DNA of 64,000 nucleotides from Chimonanthus salicifolius. Its lineage: Eukaryota > Streptophyta > Magnoliopsida > Laurales > Calycanthaceae. The stretch is taken from positions 88,291,383-88,355,382 of the forward strand of contig CM023532.1 in assembly GCA_013350335.1 (NCBI GenBank). Reading direction: 5' to 3'. Shown one piece after another: positions 45,091 to 55,363 of the stretch (position 1 is the first letter of the stretch; each line of letters starts with the position of its first letter). Position numbers and translations under genes: made by a program. The notes under the pieces are model-generated. The model saw only the letters and a list, made by a program, of their open reading frames with translations, did no database searches and was not told the origin of the DNA.

Positions 45091-46858
45091 TGTCTTAGTG
45101 CCCTGGCTTTGCCGAGTCCCTAAATTTGTCAATTCCTTGACTTGGGAAGAAGCACTTCTTAGAAGCTTGAAGACTCGAGGTGATCAAGATTAAAGATCAT
45201 GCTCCACCGGATTACAGTTGATCGTTATGTCAATCACAAAAGAGGTATTTGGCCATAGATAACTTTAGGTGGTACCACACCTTAGGAGGACCACTCCTAG
45301 GTTAGTTGAACAAACAATAAAATCATAAAAAACATAGAGAGGAAGGTTGACAGTGAATTGGAAGCGAACTCAAAAATATGAATTAAGTTCACTATCAGCT
45401 CGACCAATCGTTCTCACCGACCCCTCGGTGGAGACAGGATCGAACCATCATGGTCAAAGACTGGTCGACCAGATTGATAAAGGTTCTAGAACATTGAACT
45501 GTCATTCTGGGTATGCCTCTGACCGAGAGTCTCGTATGCACCGACCCCTCGGTAACGAACTTAACGATCCCTCGTGGTCAATGACTCGTCGATGATAACT
45601 TATGAGTTATGGAACCTAGAACTCATGTGGAGTCTAGAGAAAACAAACATCTCAGTAATTCCGATTGAGTGTACCAGGACCGACCCCTCGGTAAAAGGCG
45701 ACAAGTCGTTCTGGGCAGGATAAATTTCGGGACATGAAACTCTGTCTGTATGGTGTTGCCCCAGATCTAGACCCTCGTATAAACCGACCTCTCGGTGCCA
45801 TGATTGTCGACCCATCGGCGACAGAGACATGTCGGCGGGTATAAATTATGCCGTTGGGAGTGCATTTAATGCGCAACGATTGGGTGATTGAACAATAATA
45901 TTCTTAGTCACTGACCCCTCGGTGCACCCGACCTGTCGGTACGTGACAGTTTCTGAAACAGGTTGCCTTCTCTATAAATACCAATCCTTGTGAAACCGTA
46001 TCATATCCTTTGGCAAATCTGTTGGACCCTCATCATTATCAGTGAGCTTAAACAAAGGCTAACAAATGGATCACTCTCTCTTGTTCTTACACTTGGGAAA
46101 TCTAATACAACCAATCATAGTGACTGAGGTTGTGAAAAGATAGAGAGGGGAAATGATATATAACATAGAGAGGGGAAATGATATATAACTAGGATAGTTA
46201 TTGGTAGAATCAATTTGCTAGTTACCCTTAGATTGTGATCGCTCAACGACGGCTACTGAGGCAGAACGTCGGGATTAAATCGGACACACATTGGGTGGAT
46301 CTTTTAGAAGTACACATCTTCGAGAAAGAGATACAAGGCAAGTGCTTTTTGGTTTTAATTTTGTTGTTAAAACCTTTGTCCTGTAAAAGTGGATTAAGGA
46401 GGCTTGGCTCCAGAACCACTATAAAAAATCTAGAGCGTCGTCTCTGGCACATGTTGTGGGTAGAATTCCTAGCCAATTCGAATAGGTGGAATTCCTATTC
46501 TACATGTGGGGTGAAATTCCCAGCCGATTGAGTTAGGTGTAATTAGTACTCTAATTTTGAGGGTGTAAGTCCCCACTTAGAGAATTTGAGGATAGCTCAA
46601 GGTTGAGCTAGTCCTAACAGTGGATGTAGGTTAGCTAGTCCGAACCATTATAAATCTTGTGGCCTTGTTCTTATGGTGTTAGAGCTAATTTATTATGTTG
46701 AATGATAATCACTATTGCTAACACAAACACTTGATTGCAATATTTGTTGCACTCTAATTAATCAATCAAGGAATTTTAAAAGGACCAATGATTTTGGGAT
46801 TGACCTATTCACCCTCTTTAGGGTCAATCACGTTCTAGCACCAAAGGGAGAACTATCA
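45091..46858 (+). mobile_element. Ty1/copia LTR C, plus strand
   Basis: Begins TGTCTTAGTGCCC (family TGTTAGTGC) and ends GTTCTAGCACC...AACTATCA, followed by a primer site. Length 1768 bases. It carries a TATA box and repeated CGACCCCTCGG and CGACCCATCGG motifs (45410-45930). Its left end cuts the minus-strand copia gag. It is opposite in orientation to the other copia LTRs around it. Confidence 0.8.
45973..45980 (+). promoter_or_regulatory. TATA box of copia LTR C
   Basis: TATAAATA, about 870 bases from the LTR start, at the place matching the TATA boxes of the other copia LTRs. Confidence 0.6.
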
Positions 46859-46860
46859 AT

Positions 46861-46872
46861 TGGTATCAAAGC
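46861..46872 (+). other. Primer binding site after copia LTR C
   Basis: TGGTATCAAAGC, two bases after the LTR, is one mismatch from the initiator Met-tRNA complement TGGTATCAGAGC. Confidence 0.8.
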
Positions 46873-48255
46873 CTTGTACTCTTCGTAAATGATCTAACCA
46901 TCCGCGTTGATCCAGTGCTAGAACAATGGCTATGAGAAAAAGCCATGATATTTCCAAACCTCCATTTGTGATGAAAAATGGAATGAAAAACTTTAATTGT
47001 TTTCATCCATAAAAATGTTTGGAAATAGGGGAATAAAAAGTGGTCTAAGCCTATGGAAGATGTATTTGATTAACCCTTAAAATTCCATGACCACTCAGTC
47101 CAAAAAATCGAGTAACTTGGACTTGTGATGAAATGACTATGCACTTTACTTAAACACTAGTAGCTTTCATCAGTGTTGAAACATCATAAGAGGCTGAAAG
47201 AATCCACGAAAAAATTATCTCGTCTAGTCCAATGGATGAAATGACCTATCTTGACCAATTAGTTTACTGGAGAAAAGGTGACTAATTAAGTTCATCAATT
47301 GCAGAAGTCCAAGTTGAATCCTCTAAAGAAGAAGAGGATGGAGTAAAGGAACTTGATGAGGGTGGTGACCTCCAAGTGTCCAGTAAGGCCATGTACCAAG
47401 AGAGTTTAAAATAAGCTAAGGACCTTCACAGGGTAAATTTTAAGAATGCTTAACTCTCTAATCAACTTCAAAATGGCAAATGAAGTTGGAAAATGTCTTG
47501 AACTTAATAATCTGAATTTGGGATCAGATTTGAAGTTGTCTCAAGACATAGTTGCCCAAGGTGATTGTCCTCTCAAGTTGGGATAACCTCACGGTACAAA
47601 ATCTGGTATTTTGATTCACAAAGTTAAGTGGGAAGGCATCCAAGATCAAAACCATATTTGATAAAAGGCCGTCATGTTGTCGTGGACTTAGATTCCAAGT
47701 CCCACAATGTTTGTTCAAATGTGTGGAGGGATACCATTATTGGTATCACATTTGAAACATGCTTTGGAATCACCACTATATCTTGCCTTCAATCCATGTT
47801 CTTGTTTGATTGTTGGATTGATCTTGTGCAAGTTACTCGTGTGTACATGTAGGTTAGCACCATAGTATTGGATTATACTTGTCTAATTTCATTTTATATG
47901 CCATGTGACTTGAGCATCTTTAGGAAATGAATATAGTTTGTGCAGTAGCTCATGTATAGGGTGTGTATGGTACATATACATAGTGTCGTTTCATTCCAAG
48001 TACATAAAATTGTGAATCTCTTGTGGAATGAAACTTGCTCCATACCTTTAAATGGATTTTCCAACTTGGTATGACTTACCAAAGGTGTTGATCAAAGTGA
48101 TCAAATGTGCTTGCCTGTAATCCATTTATGTACCAGCTCTTTCAAAGGAAGGATTATGTTTGAAAGAATGGTAGAATTGCTTATCATGTTTGAGTGATAA
48201 CATGATAATAGGCATGAGATCGTTGATGTGTGTATTGTTGTGTTTGAATGCCTTC
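46873..48255 (+). mobile_element. Decayed internal region of copia element C
   Basis: After the primer site comes a possible gag start (KPPFVMKNG near 46960) with many stops, then sequence without a recognisable domain. A frame at 47628-47852 has no family I know. The segment ends where an opposite-strand LTR begins, so most of the element is missing. Confidence 0.45.
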
Positions 48256-48299
48256 TAGAGATTCCCTTTCTAAAGGTGTTAGAACACGATTGACCACTT

Positions 48300-48316
48300 G
48301 GGGGGGGGGGGGGGGG
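48300..48316 (+). repeat. G17 homopolymer (C run of copia LTR D)
   Basis: Seventeen consecutive G at the place matching G27 of LTR A and G7 (49805-49811) of LTR E. A (GT)10 microsatellite follows at 48401-48420. Confidence 0.8.
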
Positions 48317-49094
48317 TTGATTAGCTTCAATCCAAATTCGTTGGTTCCTTTTTAAAATTAACTTGATTGATTAATTATGTGCCGTGGATACAACAATCAA
48401 GTGTGTGTGTGTGTGTGTGTTAGCAAATGTGACTAGGCAATCAACACAAAAAATTAACTCTAACACCACAAGCACAAGGACACAAGATATGTAGTGCTTC
48501 GGTTCGCCAACCTACATCCACTGTTAGGACTAGCTCAACCTTGATCTATCCCCAAATTCACTAAATGGGGACTTACACCCTCACAATTAGAGTAGTATTT
48601 CCAACTCACGCAATTGGCTGGGAATTACCACCCACCACATGTGCCAGAGACGACGTTCTAGAGTTTTTTATAGGTGGTTCCGGAACCAAGCTTTGTTAAT
48701 CCACTTTCGGGTCAAAGGTTTTAAAAATAAAATTAAAACCAAGAAGCACTTGCCTTTGAAGCTCTTTCTAGCTGATGTGTGCTTCTTGAGGATCCCACCC
48801 AATGTATGCCGATGCTCTTCCTTTTAGCCGTCGTAAAGTAATCACAAACTCAGGGTGACAAGGAAACTGGTTTTACCACAGGTTTCCTAATTTATGTCAT
48901 CTCTTTCTTTTCCTCATTTGCAAACTCAATCAATAGATTGGTTGTTTATGGCTTTTATTCCTCCTCTCTTTCTCATTTTCAAAGTCAATTAGTAGATTGG
49001 CTGTTTATGATTCTCAGTACAAGAGTGTTGATCGTTCCTAGTGTATAACTCTTTTCTGTTCAAGGAAGATAGTTCAATGATCACACAACACTCA

Positions 49095-49102
49095 TATTTA
49101 TA
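49095..49102 (-). promoter_or_regulatory. TATA box of copia LTR D
   Basis: TATAAATA on the minus strand at the position matching the TATA boxes of LTRs A, C and E. Confidence 0.55.
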
Positions 49103-49460
49103 GAAGAGTCTTAACGAACTTTCAAACTATCTGTACCGACAAGTTGGTGGTACCGATGGGTCGGTGTTCATATTTATTACCATTCAACCACCAGACCGTT
49201 GCTCATTAAATGCACTTCCAACGGTATAATTACTTTCCGGTAGACATGCCGGTGTCGCCGATGGGTCGATAGTTATGTCATCGAGAGGTTGGTCCATACG
49301 AGAGACTTAGTTTGGGACAAAACCATGCTGACAATAGTTTCAAGTCCAGAAACCTGTCTTACCCAAAACTACCTGTCACCCTTTACCAAGGGTAGTCCTA
49401 GTACTCTCGATCGGTCTTTATATACCGAGATGTTTGTTTCTTCGAGAGCCGACAAGAGTT

Positions 49461-49683
49461 CACAGCGTATAGTCTTTTTTCATTTTGAGTCCAAGTGCTA
49501 AAGTCCTTGGGATGTTGTCTTAGAATTAGTGGCCTCATCAATTTTCTCTTCCATGGGTTCAATCCATCTTTTTCTCATCGATTCCCAAACGGCTCCATCA
49601 TTGGAAATAAAAAAGCTTTTCATTTTAGCTTTCCATGATGTATAGTTTGTTCCACCAAAGTATGGACTGCTTGGAAATGGCAT
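49461..49683 (-). pseudogene. Ty1/copia gag N-terminus
   Basis: The minus strand from ATG 49683 reads MPFPSSPYFGGTNYTSW, a typical copia gag start, then MKSFFISNDGAVWESM and, after a stop and frameshift near 49500, WTQNEKRLYAV up to 49461. The next residues expected in the family (NGRALNAI) lie at 45090, so a block of about 4.4 kb separates the two halves of one gag. LTR E and its primer site lie just upstream, so this is the 5' end of that element. Confidence 0.8.
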
Positions 49684-49756
49684 GACTTTCTCCCATAGAC
49701 ATGATGTTTTAGCTTAGATCAACTCAAATGATTAAATCCTTTATAAAGAGTATAGA

Positions 49757-49768
49757 GCTCTAATACGA
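49757..49768 (-). other. Degenerate primer binding site of copia element E
   Basis: On the minus strand TCGTATTAGAGC follows the LTR end by two bases. It differs from TGGTATCAGAGC at two positions. Confidence 0.6.
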
Positions 49769-49770
49769 AT

Positions 49771-51399
49771 TGAAAGTTTTCGGTGCTAGAACATAATTGT
49801 CTTAGGGGGGGTTGAATAAAACAATCTCCAATTTTAATGGCCTTTAAAAATTTCTTGATTAATCACAATAATTTGCAGAGGAATAAACAAGATTAATCAA
49901 GTGTGTGACAACAAGACTGTACAAGTTATATAGCCAATCACACAAGCAAAGAACCAAAACCAGATGTAAAGTGGTTAGGAGTAAATCCCTTCTATGTCCA
50001 TTGATGGACTCACCCAATCTTGGGTTATCCCAAATTCGCTATGTCGGGAATTACGCCCTCACTAATAGAGTAGGAATTACACCTACACAAATAGAGTGGG
50101 ACTTTCACCCGAACTCGAATCCTAGTTTTGAAAGATTCGACCTACCCCGATCTAATCCTTATCCATCTATTTTTTAGATTGGTTCAAGCACCTTTCTTTA
50201 ATCCACTTAACAAGATGATTTGAAATAAAATCAAACTTAGAAGTACTTGTCTTTTTGTAGCTCACAAGATGTAGATGTGATTCTTTGAAGACTTCTCCCA
50301 ATGTGATCTCGTTGTTGACGAAGATGCACCGTTCACAATCCTTGGAAGAGGTTTCTAGGACTTTGGATTTGCAAGTTTAATCCTAGACTTGGTTTTCCTT
50401 TTTTTTTTTCCTCTTAATCTCAATCAACAGTTTGATTGGATTCAAATGATTCACACGTGTGAAGAACTTAGAGAGATTGATCCTCTGATTTTGCCTTTGA
50501 ATTTTCCATTGAATTCAAGGTGCTAAGGTTCTTAGTGATTCTTTAAGAGGGATCTTAAATGATGTTCAAAAGGGATCCTTAAAGTCTCCAAAAGCTGTAC
50601 CTTATATAGGCAAACAAATTTTTGCGAAACAGTAAGTCCACGATCGATCGTGGGTCACAATGGGTCGTGAGGTTCGAAAATGGCTTGCCACCAATCAGAC
50701 TGTTGCATATTAATGCACACCAATGGTACAATAATGGTCACTCACAATAGATATTGTTCCACGATGGGTCGTGAAATCTAGTGCTGATGGGTCGTGAATT
50801 GACGATAGTATCATCCTGAGGCCAACTGTATTTTGCAGAGTGTTGTCAAACAAAACTCTGAAAATCCCAGCAATAGGTCGTGGACCACGACTGGTCTTCC
50901 TTATTACTCACGATGGCTCGTGCTCCCACGATAGTATCGGCCCGAGAGTCAACTTGTTTGACTGTATTTTTTCAAACAAAACTCTTGTCAATTTGGACGA
51001 TAGGTTGTAGACCATGATGGGTCGCTCCTGTCCTTGATGATAGGTCGCTAGACATGATGTGTCGTCCTGACAGTTTATCTGATCTTTACATTTGAGTTCA
51101 TCGGTTCTGTTGGATGTCAAAGTTCACTTAGGCTTGATTAGATTAACTAGATACGATCACTAAGCCTAGTCAAGGTCATCCTAGAGGTGTGGGGTCCACC
51201 TTAAAGTCATCTCTGGCTAATTTACCTTAGTGATTGTCATACACAAATGATGAGTTGAATCTTCAAATGATCTTCCAATCTTGAGCTTGATTCAACCTAC
51301 ACTTGAGTCTTGGTTCATGTCTTCAATCTTCAATGCAATGATTCTCTTGAGTCACTGGAATTTACAAATAGGTGACTTGGTCAAGCGAGGGCACTAACA
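49771..51399 (-). mobile_element. Ty1/copia 5' LTR E, minus strand
   Basis: On the minus strand it starts TGTTAGTGCCCTCGC and ends GTTCTAGCACCG...ACTTTCA, 1629 bases, followed by primer site and gag start. It has a TATATAAG box (50601-50608). Between 50630 and 51070 it carries many short inverted motifs of the type CACGA-TGGG-TCGTG, a different base sequence from the CCGACC/GGTCGG type in LTRs A, C and D. Confidence 0.8.
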
Positions 51400-51772
51400 C
51401 AGGGGATAAATAAAATCAATACTAAAAGTAAAAGCACATATAATAACAACACCTATTTCGTTCCTATGTCATTCATCTATCGTTCTGCATGCCCTTTGCT
51501 TAGGGCTTCACAAAGGAGAAAACTAGATTCAAGTCTGGTCACGAACCATTTGCCTTTTTGGCACTACCGGTTTCAAGACCGAGTAAAAGTTGATTTTATA
51601 TAAGCCATGCACGAAGATATACAACAACACAAAATATACAATACCATAGTTTTACACAATAGTCTGAATTGATTACTAAAGTCGGTACGATTTCATCCAA
51701 TTCATTTAACCTATTAAACTATAGACACATAACTGGGTCCTCTACTGCGTTTATACACTGTTAGGCCTCGAC
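51400..51772. other. Unassigned stretch
   Basis: About 370 bases between the copia LTR E and the next gypsy LTR. No frame, repeat or LTR end is recognisable. Confidence 0.5.
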
Positions 51773-52348
51773 TGTAATGACCCGTTCCGAATTTTCTAAT
51801 TTTCAAAGAGATTTTCAGAACTCCAAGTTATTTTTTGGGACCATGGTAGCAATGAAGAGAGTGTGGGCGTTGTGGCGGGCCTAGTTTTCTAGTTTTCGAG
51901 TTTAAGAACTCGAAGGGCATTTTGGTAATTTTATAATTATTATTTTTTTTAAAGAGAATTTGTTCAAAAGTCAAACGTTTTCTCGCTCGACGTTCAATAC
52001 ACAAGATTTTTTTTTCGGGCTTTCAATCCTATCTTTTTGCACTTTTGAAAAGATTTTTTTTTTTTAAAAAAAAACTTCTATGTAAAAAGAAAAAAGGATG
52101 AAAAACCCTAACCCTAACCCTTTTTAAACCCCTCTTTCAGCGGTACTGTAGCCGTTTGCGCTATAGTGCTGCCGCAACCCATATGGCGACCTTTCTTCTA
52201 CCCTCTCTCAGTTCTTCTTCTTCTCATCCTTCTCCTTCTTCCCTTACTCACTCCCACCTCCCCTATCGGTCGGCGAGCAGCCACACCAACCAATTGAAAC
52301 CCTCGGCTGCCGGATCTTCTCCTCCTCTTCGCACATACCGTATTTGAG

Positions 52349-53911
52349 GTATTTCCTCACCTTCCTCTCTCTTCTGCATCCTCGACCCTCTTCGAATTTT
52401 CCCTCTTGTCTCTGAGGTTTCGATTTTCACCAGTTTTGCTCGATTTTTCCTCAGTTTTCCATGATTTCCATTCGTTTCCTCATTTTTTCCCTGGTTTTCC
52501 ATTTTTTTCCCCTTCGTTTCCTCGGTTTTCCGTGTTTTTCTCATTCTCTCAATTTTCACTGATTTACCAGGATTTTCCCTCTCCCTTTTTCCCCTTTTTC
52601 TTGTAACTCAGCTGGGTAACTGAGTCGCTCGGCCGAGTGCCGAGTCGACTCAGATGAGGCTTCTGAGTTAACCCGCCCTTGACCTGGTCTGGCCCATCTA
52701 AACCTGAGTCCAGTATGGCCCAGCCAGGCTCAGACTCGGTCCGGCCCAGTCTAGGCCCAGTGGACTAGCAATTTGATCTGGTACATTCTCCTGACCCGAC
52801 CCGAGTTGGTTCCGCCCACTTTTGGCAAGCCTAGCCATTTGGCCCGTTTTGGGCCCAGTACAGTTGTAGGCCTGTTTTCTCTCCGGCCTTTTTTGGGCCC
52901 AGTACAGTTGTAGGCCTGTTTACAGTTGTAGCCATTCATCCTTCGTTGTTCCAACAGATTGAGCTTCCTTCAACCAATCAAACCTCTTGCTCTCTTCGGA
53001 CTTTCGACTCCACACACTGTGAAGGGATCTATCACTGTTTTATCATACATTTGCATAAAATTAATTGTTATTTTTGGATATGGGATGACCTGAGTGTGAC
53101 CCTCTGAATATTTAGCCACTCGGTAAGGGAAGAACTGTTGAAACAAATATGTGGCAGAGGGCCCACTCGAGCGTACTCCAGTTAACTATATGCATTTGTG
53201 GAGAATGTTAATTGGACAGTCTAGTAATTGAATAAAATGTTTGGAAGTTGCTGATGATATTTGGAATGCTTACTCACTAGTTGTTAATGAAATCATGCTG
53301 TGTATAAATATGCGTGACTAAGTCACTTTATATACTTTTAACTCGCATGTTGAACTACGTTCCTGATTTTGAGTTGATTGTATAGGAATGTACCCTCATT
53401 GTTGTAGATGACCTTGTCTTCGTATGCATGCATTGGAGAGATTGTTCACATGTATATATGTTTGTGATGGTATGATGGGTTGGATATTGGGAGGATCTCC
53501 CCGTTATGCTCAGGCGATCGAGACCCCCATAGAAGATGAGGGTTTCCCTCGCTGCATTCCGGCGGTTGAAATGGCTTCCCCATTATGCTCCGGCGGTCAT
53601 TGACACCCATAGGAGATGCGGGTTTTCCCGTTGCATTCCGGTGGTTGAGGTATTGTATATTGTATGGTCTCCCGTCTATATTAGTAGGGAGACTAGAGCT
53701 GTTAGGGGACCATTGAGAAGTTATGGAGATGAGGTCTTGGACTAGTCAGTGGGACCATTGATTTATTGTACAGTTGAGCATTCATGGAGATGGATATTCA
53801 TTCACTTATGATGTTTATTACACCTTATACACATGATGTATAGCTATGTTTCTAACATGTGGTATGTTTTATCCCTTCATTGGGCTGGTTTACTCACCCC
53901 TTACCTTTCAG
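52349..53911 (+). other. Putative LTR intron of the second gypsy element
   Basis: The donor-like site is TTGAG/GTATTTCC. The acceptor is CATTGGGCTGG, TTTACTCACC, then CTTACCTTTCAG ending at 53911. The 5' half is T-rich. The end motif matches that of the third-family LTR intron (12782-12812). Splicing is inferred. Confidence 0.45.
53495..53650 (+). repeat. Local repeats (CTCCGGCGGT / CATTCCGGCGGT units)
   Basis: Alternating units CCCCGTTATGCTC-GGCG and GCATTCCGG-GGTTG repeat about 100 bases apart, with CCCATAG-AGATG-GGGTTT between. They lie a few hundred bases before the acceptor-like site, where the other LTR families also carry repeated units. Confidence 0.7.
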
Positions 53912-54158
53912 GTACCCCGATCACGGAGGGGCCAGGTGGGTCCCTTCAGCAAGCGCCTCGAGAGGTGCAGTAGTAATTAGGCGTTTATGTCATACTTATG
54001 TTTTAAACTTTGAGAAAACCTTAGTTGTATGGATTCATCACTTTATGTTTGTTTGGATGGCTGTATGACAATATTCAATTAGCTTATGGTTGTTGGTCGT
54101 TATGCTCCTTGGTATTGTGGATTGATAGTTTGTTGAGCGGGATGTATTTACCACGTTT

Positions 54159-54160
<2 letters not shown>

Positions 54161-54192
<32 letters not shown>
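54161..54192 (+). repeat. (AT)16 microsatellite
   Basis: Thirty-two bases of alternating A and T within the 3' part of the gypsy LTR. Confidence 0.95.
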
Positions 54193-54195
<3 letters not shown>

Positions 54196-54269
54196 TTGAT
54201 ATCCGTCCTTTGTGATGTTTTGAGATATTTCGGAGATAACGCGCTCGTAGCGGGACGGGGACTTACAAT

Positions 54270-54281
54270 TGGTATTAGAGC
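54270..54281 (+). other. Primer binding site of the second gypsy element
   Basis: TGGTATTAGAGC two bases after the LTR differs by one base from the initiator Met-tRNA complement. Confidence 0.85.
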
Positions 54282-54501
54282 ACAGGTTCAACTCTCGGAC
54301 TATGAATGGGTCAGAGATGGATGAGATGACAACTATAGATTAGGTTCATCCCCTATGTTAAATGGAATTAGGTTATTGGGTAGTGCGCTGATATCCTAGG
54401 TTTGTGTGATATGCGTAATACGCATCCCTTGAGATAGTATGTTTGAGATATGTACTATTTTGAATTTTCATTTGTTAAGGCGTCTGACCTTTAGTATCTT
54501 T

Positions 54502-55363
54502 ATGAAACATGCAATGTTGAGATACAACACCCGTTCCAATGGGGGAGACCGTGGCAACGGTAATGCCGGTGCGGCTAGGGTTCCTCCAGCAGAGGAGGGA
54601 CTTGTGGTTCAGGACGGACTAGAGAGTTCGGCAGAGATGTCAGCTTTGAGATGTAGACCTGCGCAGGAGCCAATCAACCATGGGCATTTGATGGAGATGT
54701 TGACTGGCATGGTGACCAACTTTGATAGAGCTATAGACCTTGCTGGAGCGGCAGGCAGCACCTCCTCCGCCTCTGCCTCCACCTCCACCGCCTCTGCCTC
54801 CACCACCTTCGCCACCACCACCACCTCTGCCACCACCTCCACTTGGTGAGGTCTACCGTGAGACTAGAGAGATGCTTGCATTGAGGCAGTTTAAGCGCCA
54901 TTACCCCCGTGTGTTCGGAGGAGGACCTGATCTGATCGCAGCAGAGGACTAGATCGATAAGACCGGCAATCTCTTAGATACCCTGGTCGTCAGGGAGGGA
55001 GATCTGTGTGTGACCTTGGCCGCACATCACCTCAAGGGGGAGGCAGCCCATTGGTGGACCCAGGAGCCCCTCCGAGCCACAGCCTTGAGGGATTGGGACA
55101 TCTTTTGCCAAGTATTTCTGGCTAAGTATTTTCCATCAGTAGTGAAGGAAACCAAGATCATTGAGTTCGCCGACCTACTACAGGGTGATGACACAGTTAT
55201 TCAGTATGAGGCCAAGTTCTCTGAGTTGTGTCGCTCCACACCAGAGATGATTACGATTGATCTGTTGCAAGCACACCGTTTTGAGCAGGGGCTACATCCA
55301 GTGATCGCTCATGTGGTGGTTACTGCGAGGAACACTACCTATACTGAAGTAGTACAGAGGGTG
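54502..55363 (+). pseudogene. gypsy/chromovirus-type gag, broken and truncated
   Basis: An N-terminal segment (MKHAMLRYNTRSNGG) leads into a proline-rich linker, with a frameshift near 54735 between them. The gag core follows: QFKRHYPRVFGGGPDL, AHHLKGEAAHWW, FLAKYFPSVVKE, FADLLQGDDTVIQYEAKF and HRFEQGLHP. A TAG at 54950 replaces the Trp usual in AAEDWI. The frame is cut at 55364 by a Tekay-type LTR, so zinc knuckle and pol are absent from the window. It is the gag of the element whose LTR is 51773-54267. Confidence 0.88.

Larger units (their letters stand above)
48256..49460 (-). mobile_element. Ty1/copia LTR D, minus strand, truncated
   Basis: Matches LTR A from its 3' end (CTAACACC on the minus strand, C17 run, splice-like GGTTCGCCAACCTAC block) through a TATA box at 49095-49102 to GATCGGTCTTTATATACCGAG. 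It stops near 49460, so the U3 start is missing. At that point copia gag sequence begins. Confidence 0.7.
51773..54267 (+). mobile_element. 5' LTR of a second gypsy-type element (2.5 kb)
   Basis: Starts TGTAATGACCCG, ends GGGACTTACA, and is followed after two bases by a tRNA-Met primer site. It has a CT-rich leader (52190-52260), a donor-like site at 52349, local repeats at 53495-53650, an acceptor-like site at 53911 and a (TA)16 run. It is unrelated overall to the Tekay-type LTRs but shares their donor/acceptor layout. The 3' LTR lies outside the window. Confidence 0.85.

Noticed and set aside
47628..47852. 74-codon frame in the copia C internal region
   Set aside because: No family recognised, surrounded by stops in a decayed element; not supported as a gene.
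52100..52125. Telomere-like CCCTAA repeats
   Set aside because: Only about three units with imperfect form inside a gypsy LTR; too short for a telomere or interstitial telomeric block.
52156..52559. Ser/Pro- and Phe-rich frames in the gypsy LTR at 51773
   Set aside because: They follow from the CT-rich leader and T-rich putative intron; composition explains them.
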